Source: DASZZX01 sp036260415 (GTDB taxonomy: Bacteria; Actinomycetota; Nitriliruptoria; Nitriliruptorales; JAHWKO01). Taken from it: a DNA stretch of 11,533 nucleotides. Shown here piece by piece: positions 6,989-11,533 of the stretch. The position numbers and the translations under genes are program-made. Position 1 is the stretch's first letter. Each line of letters opens with the position of its first letter. The DNA lies in NCBI GenBank assembly GCA_036260415.1, contig DASZZX010000305.1, positions 1-11,533 of the forward strand. The letters run 5' to 3'. The notes under the pieces are model-generated. The model was given only the letters and a program-made list of their open reading frames with translations. It was not told the origin of the DNA and ran no database searches.

Positions 6989-8389
6989 GTGAGCCTTCTG
7001 CAGGAGCGCCTGGACGAACCGCTGATCCGCGAGGTCCTCCAGACGGCCCTGTCGGGGGGTGCCGACTTCGCCGAGCTGTACGCCGAGCACCGACGCGGAC
7101 GTTCGCTGCGGCTGGAGGACCGCCGCATCGAGGAGCTGACCTCCTCGCTGGACATCGGCGCCGGCATCCGCGTCAGCCGCGGTGCCACCACCGCGTACGC
7201 CTACACCAACGTGCTCGACCGCGGCGCCCTGCTGGAGGCCGCGCGCGTCGCCGCCGCCGGTGCCAGGGGACCCGCCGGGCGCGAGGTCGCCGACCTGACG
7301 CGACCCCAGCGTCGGGTCGAGCACCCGGTCAGGATCGACCCGTTCGAGGCGGACAAGCAACGCCTGGTCGAGCTCGCCACCCGCGCCGACACCGCCGCCC
7401 GTGACCTGTCAGCCGACGTCCGACAGGTCGTGGCTACCCACCTCGACGCCACCACCGACGTCCTGATCGCCAACAGCGAGGGGCGGCTGGTCGATGACCG
7501 ACGCACCCGCACCCGCTTCGCGGTGCAGGTGATCGCTGCCCGCGATGGTGTGGTCCAGACCGGATTCGATGGTCCCGGGGCGACAGCGGGCCACGAGTTG
7601 TTCGACGCCCACCCGCCCGAGGACGTCGCCGGTCGGGCAGCCGGTCAGGCGGTCGCGATGCTCGACAGCCGGCCCGCGCCGAGCGGGGAGATGCCCGTGG
7701 TCCTGTGGCGCGGCGATGGCGGGGTGCTGTTCCACGAGGCGTGTGGACACGGGCTCGAGGCCGACATCGTCGCCAAGGAGGCCAGCGTCTACGCCGGCAA
7801 GCGTGGCGAGCGGATCGGCAGCGATCTCTTGTCCGGGGTGGACGACGCCACCGTGCAGAACGGCTGGGGGTCGTTCGCCTTCGACGACGAGGGCACCCCG
7901 GCCCAGCGGACGGTGCTCTTCGACGCGGGCGTCCTCACCGACTACATGACCGACCGCAAGAGCTCCCGCCGGCTCGGCCTGACCGCGACCGGCAACGGCC
8001 GGCGCCAGTCGTACGCCCACCTGCCGATCCCCCGCATGACCAACTCCTACATCCTCCCAGGGTCGGGCGACCCCGAGGAGGTGATCGCCGGTCTCGACCA
8101 CGGCGTGCTGTGCAAGGGGCTCGGCGGTGGGCAGGTCAACCCGGCCACGGGCGACTTCGTGTTCGGCATGACTGAGGCCTACCTCGTGGAGGGCGGCGAG
8201 GTCCGCCACGCCCTGCGGGGCGCCAACCTGGTCGGCAACGGACCCGAGACGCTGCGCAGGATCGACGCGGTGTGCAGCGACTTCGCCCAGAAGCAGGGCA
8301 TCTGCGGCAAGGACGGGCAGGGTGCACCGGTCGCGTTCGGCACACCCACCCTGCGCATCGCGCGCATCACGGTGGGAGGCACGGCGTGA
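6989..8389 (+). CDS. tldD: Metalloprotease TldD, catalytic subunit of TldD/TldE
   Basis: TldD and TldE form a heteromeric zinc protease that degrades unfolded peptides. In enterobacteria it also matures the microcin B17 precursor and degrades the CcdA antitoxin. The protein has 466 residues; E. coli TldD has 481. The zinc site is complete: HEACGH (His249, Glu250, His254; HExxxH) and a C-terminal cysteine in GICGKDGQ (Cys439), the third ligand position known from the E. coli structure. Other family blocks are DFAELYAEHR (26-35), DDEGTPAQRTVLFDAGVLTDYMTD (299-322, shown in part) and GGGQVNPATGDFVFGMTEAY (379-398). It is predicted cytosolic. GTG 6989 follows TGGAG by 5 nt; GTG 6983 would add two residues but would overlap that RBS. 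The stop overlaps the tldE start by 4 bp, so both subunits are coupled. Confidence 0.95.
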   Translation: MSLLQERLDEPLIREVLQTALSGGADFAELYAEHRRGRSLRLEDRRIEELTSSLDIGAGIRVSRGATTAYAYTNVLDRGALLEAARVAAAGARGPAGREVADLTRPQRRVEHPVRIDPFEADKQRLVELATRADTAARDLSADVRQVVATHLDATTDVLIANSEGRLVDDRRTRTRFAVQVIAARDGVVQTGFDGPGATAGHELFDAHPPEDVAGRAAGQAVAMLDSRPAPSGEMPVVLWRGDGGVLFHEACGHGLEADIVAKEASVYAGKRGERIGSDLLSGVDDATVQNGWGSFAFDDEGTPAQRTVLFDAGVLTDYMTDRKSSRRLGLTATGNGRRQSYAHLPIPRMTNSYILPGSGDPEEVIAGLDHGVLCKGLGGGQVNPATGDFVFGMTEAYLVEGGEVRHALRGANLVGNGPETLRRIDAVCSDFAQKQGICGKDGQGAPVAFGTPTLRIARITVGGTA

Positions 8390-9753
8390 CCGTGGATGAG
8401 GGTCCCGAGGCGCTGCTCGAGCTCGCCCGGCGGGTGGTCGAACGCGCACGGGCCGGCGAGCAGGTCGAGGCCTTCGCCCTGCGGAAGGTCGAGACCGAAG
8501 TCGAAGCCCTCCGCGGCGAGGTCGATGCCCTGTCCTCAGCGGAGACCCGCGGCGTGGGCGTCCGAGTGATCGTGGAGGGCCGGCAGGGCTACGCGTCCAC
8601 CGCGGTCGTCAACGAGGTCGGTCTGGGCGAGGCGCTGACCGAGGCGCGTTCCAACGCCGTGGTGGCCACACCCGACGACGCCAACCGGCTGCCGACGTCC
8701 CAGGCGCCCGCCGAGGTCGGCGAGCTGGTCGATTCGCGGCTGCTCGACACGCCGGTGGAGGAGAAGATCCGTCTCGCGCTGGAGCTCGAGCGTGTGGCCA
8801 CCGACGACCCGCGGGTGCGTGGCGTGGACATCGCCAAGTACGGCGATGTGTACGTGAGGGCCGCGCTGGCCTCCACGGAGGGTCTGGCACTGACCGCCGC
8901 ACGCACCGACGCCTGGGCGTTCGTCATGCCGCTGGCCTCCGACCACGACGAGACCCAGACGGGGCTCGGCGTCACCATCGGTCGTTCCGCCGACGAACTC
9001 GACGTGGAGGCGGCCGGACGTGAGGGAGCCCAACGGGCCGTCCGCCTGCTCGGGGCCACCAAACCGGACAGCCGACGCACCGCGGTCGTGTTCGACCCGT
9101 ACGCCACGGCGTCGTTCCTCGGCGTCCTGGCACGGACCCTGTCGGCGGAGGCGGTCCTCAAGGGCCGGTCGTTGTTCGCCGACCGCCTCGGTGACCAGGT
9201 GGCGGGAGAGGACCTCACCCTGCTGGACGATGGGCTCCTGGCCGATGGCCCGGCCACCGCCCCGTTCGACGGCGAGGGCGTTCCCCAGCACACCACGGCG
9301 CTCATCCAGGGGGGGACCCTGCGGTCCTTCCTGCACAACACCTGGTCGGCGCTGCGGTTCGGGGAGGGTGCCTCGTCCACCGGCAACGCGTCGAGGGGCA
9401 GCTTCACGAGCTCACCGGGGATCGCCCCCACCAACCTCTACCTGGAGCCAGGGCCGCTCGACCCGGCTCGGGTGCTGGCAACAGCCGGAGAGGCCGTGTA
9501 CGTGCAGGACGTCGCAGGGCTGCACTCGGGTGCCAACCCGATCAGCGGCGACTTCTCCGTCGGGGTGACCGGGCTGGCGGTGCGCGGCGGCGAGCTCGCC
9601 GAACCCTTCCGGGAGGCGACGGTGGCCTCCACCATCGTCGAGCTGCTCCGCGCCATCACCGTGGTCGGCGACGACCTACGCTTCCTGCCGTTCCACGGCG
9701 CCCTCGGCGGGTCCACCGTGCTGGTCGCCGAGATGTCCGTGAGCGGCCGGTAG
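8386..9753 (+). CDS. tldE: TldE/PmbA, partner subunit of the TldD/TldE protease
   Basis: This is the second subunit of the TldD/TldE protease. It lacks the HExxxH zinc motif, as TldE (PmbA) does, and helps form the substrate tunnel. The protein has 455 residues, close to the 450 of E. coli PmbA. Family features: an N-terminal ferredoxin-like region ending in TRGVGVRVIVEGRQGYAS, a central linker, and the C-terminal beta barrel with DGEGVPQHTTALIQGG, NASRGSFTSSPGIAPTNLYL, LHSGANPISGDFSVGVTG and a terminal LVAEMSVSG. The GTG at 8386 overlaps the tldD TGA (GTGA), with GGGAGG about 8 nt upstream inside tldD. GTG 8392 is a less likely start. The RimJ-type gene follows after 6 bp. No candidate peptide substrate gene is seen beside the pair. 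Confidence 0.95.
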   Translation: MTVDEGPEALLELARRVVERARAGEQVEAFALRKVETEVEALRGEVDALSSAETRGVGVRVIVEGRQGYASTAVVNEVGLGEALTEARSNAVVATPDDANRLPTSQAPAEVGELVDSRLLDTPVEEKIRLALELERVATDDPRVRGVDIAKYGDVYVRAALASTEGLALTAARTDAWAFVMPLASDHDETQTGLGVTIGRSADELDVEAAGREGAQRAVRLLGATKPDSRRTAVVFDPYATASFLGVLARTLSAEAVLKGRSLFADRLGDQVAGEDLTLLDDGLLADGPATAPFDGEGVPQHTTALIQGGTLRSFLHNTWSALRFGEGASSTGNASRGSFTSSPGIAPTNLYLEPGPLDPARVLATAGEAVYVQDVAGLHSGANPISGDFSVGVTGLAVRGGELAEPFREATVASTIVELLRAITVVGDDLRFLPFHGALGGSTVLVAEMSVSGR

Positions 9754-9759
9754 ACGCCG

Positions 9760-10281
9760 ATGCCGCGGTCAGGCCGGGTCTTCCTGCGGCCGCCGGAGGC
9801 GGCCGACCGCGAGCAGTTCGTCCGTCTGGCGCGGGCGAGCGTCGCCTTCCACGAGCCGTGGGTCGACGCCCCGAGCACCCCTAGGGAGTTCGACGAGTAC
9901 CTCGAGCGGGGCGCAGCCGAGGACACCGACTGTTCGCTGCTGTGCCTCCGCGAGGAACGCGAGATCGGCGGCGTGTTCAACCTGACCCAGATCGTGTACG
10001 GGGTCTTCCGCAGCGCCTACCTCGGCTACTACGCCTTCGCGGACCACGCCGGTCAGGGCTACATGACCGAGGGGCTGGAGCTGGTCCTGGACCGCGCCTT
10101 CGGGACCCTCCGCCTGCACCGGCTCGAGGCGAACATCCAGCCGGGCAACGATCGGTCGAAGGCGCTGGTCGAACGCTGCGGGTTCCGCTACGAGGGCTTC
10201 TCCCCCCGCTACCTGTACATCGGCGGTGCGTGGCGCGACCACGAGCGGTGGGCCATCACGGTCGAGGACCGGGACGGCTGA
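9760..10281 (+). CDS. RimJ/RimL-type GNAT N-acetyltransferase
   Basis: This GNAT enzyme transfers acetyl from acetyl-CoA to an amino group. Its subfamily (RimJ/RimL) acetylates protein N termini such as ribosomal protein S5 or L12. The protein has 173 residues, a complete single GNAT domain: an N-terminal RVFLRPPEAADREQF start, central strands GGVFNLTQI (70-78) and AYLGYYAF (86-93), the CoA pyrophosphate loop HAGQGYMTEGL (96-106), HRLEANIQPGNDRSKALVERCGF (split over 120-142) and DHERWAI near the end. ATG 9760 begins 6 bp after the tldE stop with only a weak RBS, so it probably depends on tldE translation and belongs to the tldD-tldE transcript. The substrate cannot be told; rimJ is the closest by appearance, so I leave the symbol empty. 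It converges on uppP with a 27-bp gap and no clear terminator. Confidence 0.88.
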   Translation: MPRSGRVFLRPPEAADREQFVRLARASVAFHEPWVDAPSTPREFDEYLERGAAEDTDCSLLCLREEREIGGVFNLTQIVYGVFRSAYLGYYAFADHAGQGYMTEGLELVLDRAFGTLRLHRLEANIQPGNDRSKALVERCGFRYEGFSPRYLYIGGAWRDHERWAITVEDRDG

Positions 10282-10308
10282 TCACCCGCCCGGCGTCGGT
10301 GCGCAGGC

Positions 10309-11202
10309 TCACACGTGGCTGACGGGGCCGATCCACAGGTACGCCGCTCCCACCAGGACCGCGGCCAGGACCAGGTAGCGCGCGAAGCCGGTCAGGTCGT
10401 CGGTCTGCACCAGCCGCAGCAGGTAGCTCACCGCCCAGTACCCGGAGACGGCGGCCACCGCCGCACCGACCACGATGGCGGCCGGGGAGAAGCCTCCGGC
10501 CTCCACACCGGCCAGATCGGGGACCTTGAGGATCGTGGCGCCCGCCACAGCCGGGATCATGAGGAGGAACGAGAAGCGCGCCGCCGCCTCGCGCGACAGG
10601 CCGCGCAGCATCCCGACGGCGATGGTCGCACCCGAGCGGGAGATGCCGGGGAACAGTGCCAGCGCCTGTGCGGCGCCCACGACCAACGCGTCCACCCACC
10701 CCACGGTGGTCTCGTCGCGCCCCGGGTCGACGTCCGCGGGGACGCGCGGGTGGGCATCCATCGCGCCACCCGCGACCACGGCTCGGGCGCGTCGGCGTCG
10801 TGCCGCCTCCGCCACGGTCAGCAGCGCCGCCGTCACAAGGAACAACCCGGCCACCCACAGGGGACGCGCGAACGCCAGGGCGACGACGCTCTCGAGGGTC
10901 AGCCCGGCCAGCGCCGCCGGGACCGACCCCACGGCCAGCAATGCGAGGGTCAGGCGGACCCGAGCGGTCTCCCCCCCTTCGACGACACCGATGCCCAGCG
11001 AGCGGGTCGTCAGGTACCAGATGTCCCCGGCGAAGTAGGCGACGACCGCGACCAGGGTGCCGGCGTGCAGCGCCACGTCGAAGGCCAGCGTCGGCTGCGG
11101 CCATCCCAGCAGGTACGGCACCACCACCAGGTGACCCGACGACGACACCGGCAGGAACTCGGTGAGTCCCTGCACGAGACCGAGCACGATGGCGCGCAGC
11201 AA
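10309..11202 (-). CDS. uppP: Undecaprenyl-diphosphatase (UppP/BacA)
   Basis: UppP removes a phosphate from undecaprenyl diphosphate to recycle the carrier lipid for peptidoglycan. It is an integral membrane enzyme, and excess copies give bacitracin resistance. From the TTG at 11202 it has 297 residues. Catalytic blocks: GLTEFLPVSSSGHL (12-25, with Glu15 and His24), FDVALHAGTL (41-50) and PGISRSGATI (185-194, with Arg189). About eight hydrophobic segments are seen. A hydrophilic Arg-rich loop (about 134-168) between the two halves is longer than I expect for the E. coli-type enzyme. There is no ATG or GTG in frame near the family start. The TTG places the protein start exactly where UppP proteins begin (LLRAIVLGLVQG), with CCGGA upstream and a TACGCT box at 11232-11237. 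A further 32 residues of open frame upstream look non-coding. Confidence 0.93.
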   Translation of the reverse strand: MLRAIVLGLVQGLTEFLPVSSSGHLVVVPYLLGWPQPTLAFDVALHAGTLVAVVAYFAGDIWYLTTRSLGIGVVEGGETARVRLTLALLAVGSVPAALAGLTLESVVALAFARPLWVAGLFLVTAALLTVAEAARRRRARAVVAGGAMDAHPRVPADVDPGRDETTVGWVDALVVGAAQALALFPGISRSGATIAVGMLRGLSREAAARFSFLLMIPAVAGATILKVPDLAGVEAGGFSPAAIVVGAAVAAVSGYWAVSYLLRLVQTDDLTGFARYLVLAAVLVGAAYLWIGPVSHV

Positions 11203-11231
11203 CAGACATCCGGATCGGCGTGGAGGCGAGC

Positions 11232-11237
11232 AGCGTA
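11232..11237 (-). promoter_or_regulatory. Putative -10 box (TACGCT) of uppP
   Basis: TACGCT fits TANNNT and would start transcription near 11225, about 22 nt before the proposed TTG start at 11202. A start further upstream would place this box inside the coding region, so the box supports the TTG. No clear -35. Confidence 0.38.
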
Positions 11238-11282
11238 ACCAACCTGGTCGAAGTACTCGGACCGGTCCCGCCAGTCGCCTGT

Positions 11283-11304
11283 CGGCGGGGTGCGTCACCC
11301 CCCG
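11283..11304. terminator. Possible hairpin terminator upstream of uppP
   Basis: GGGGTG and CACCCC form a 6-bp stem around CGT. It is extended by CGG/CCG with one bulged C, giving nine pairs. It lies between the terminal repeat and the uppP promoter. On the minus strand it could end a transcript coming from beyond the right edge. There is no T-run, so it is weak as an intrinsic terminator. Confidence 0.25.
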
Positions 11305-11335
11305 TCGGATGCCCGGTGGACCATCCGTGGCGACG

Positions 11336-11533
11336 GGGCGGGGCTCGGCCGCCGACGTGACCGCGCTCGGGAATCACGCTCACCCCGCCGCTGGCAGCAC
11401 CGCCACGGTCACGTCACCTGTCGTGGCAGCAGCCGCCAGGGCGGGGCTCGGCCGCCGACGTGACCGCGCTCGGGAATCACGCTCACCCCGCCGCTGGCAG
11501 CACCGCCACGGTCACGTCACCTGTCGTGGCAGC
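11336..11533. repeat. 103-bp-period tandem direct repeat, second copy cut by window end
   Basis: Bases 11336-11430 and 11439-11533 are identical over 95 bp. The 8 bp between them (AGCCGCCA) make the period 103. Each unit holds a 10-bp inverted repeat, GACGTGACCG (11354-11363) against CGGTCACGTC (11406-11415). A shorter direct motif, TGGCAGCA then CCGCCA, occurs at 11392-11405 and, with one extra G, at 11424-11438. The minus strand of the second copy reads 16 codons ending DVTVAVLPAAG and TGA (11483-11485). The unit may therefore be the 3' end of a gene from the right plus its downstream flank, duplicated once. No gene is otherwise seen in 11238-11533. Confidence 0.9.

Noticed and set aside
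7409..8449. 346-codon minus-strand open frame across tldD
   Set aside because: It is antisense to tldD, which has the full zinc site, and shows no recognisable domain or RBS.
10256..11383. 375-codon minus-strand open frame overlapping uppP
   Set aside because: It is out of frame with the uppP motifs, is Arg/Gly-rich, and would overlap the rimJ-like gene end. Its start would lie in the terminal repeat.
11336..11533. The terminal repeat as a CRISPR array or transposon end
   Set aside because: Only two near-contiguous copies with an 8-bp gap, so there are no spacers. No transposase gene or target-site duplication is visible.

Overview
This is very G+C-rich DNA (by eye well above two thirds G+C) with frequent GTG starts, one likely TTG start, short or absent leaders and TANNNT-type -10 boxes. 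The ABC-F protein EttA, the TldD/TldE pair, the TrkA_C membrane protein and the membrane-fused spermidine synthase all fit an actinobacterium. A deep-branching high-GC lineage is possible, but this cannot be settled from the sequence alone. Most of the window reads as ordinary chromosomal housekeeping DNA. I see no insertion sequence, prophage, CRISPR array or integrase.

Layout, left to right. (1) The window opens inside a minus-strand PP2C-type Ser/Thr protein phosphatase; its N-terminal 112 residues are present. A minus-strand tRNA-Arg(CCU) follows at 584-658, then a minus-strand membrane-anchored TlpA/ResA-type thioredoxin. (2) A divergent plus-strand gene (1444-2262) encodes a small membrane protein with a C-terminal TrkA_C (RCK_C) domain. 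It converges on a minus-strand two-gene unit: a membrane-fused spermidine synthase-like protein (2565-4043) and a translationally coupled 92-residue protein of unknown function. (3) A 282-bp divergent region carries a leader hairpin and leads to a plus-strand series: a membrane-anchored or secreted protein of unknown function (4326-5156), EttA (5251-6927), TldD (6989-8389), TldE (8386-9753) and a RimJ-type GNAT acetyltransferase (9760-10281). (4) Converging on this is minus-strand uppP (10309-11202), for undecaprenyl-diphosphatase. (5) The right edge holds a 103-bp-period tandem direct repeat whose second copy runs off the window.

Functional links. EttA (translation throttle) and the tRNA serve protein synthesis. 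TldD and TldE form one heteromeric metalloprotease and are coupled by a 4-bp overlap. The RimJ-like acetyltransferase follows after 6 bp and is probably cotranscribed. UppP recycles the lipid carrier for cell-wall synthesis. The thioredoxin-like protein acts in extracytoplasmic thiol chemistry.

I did not find a convincing new multi-gene system. The points most worth checking are the terminal 103-bp tandem repeat, the pore-loop-like motif in the TrkA_C protein, the leader structure ahead of the unknown exported protein, and a recurrent TACGCT-like -10 box that also helps choose start codons.
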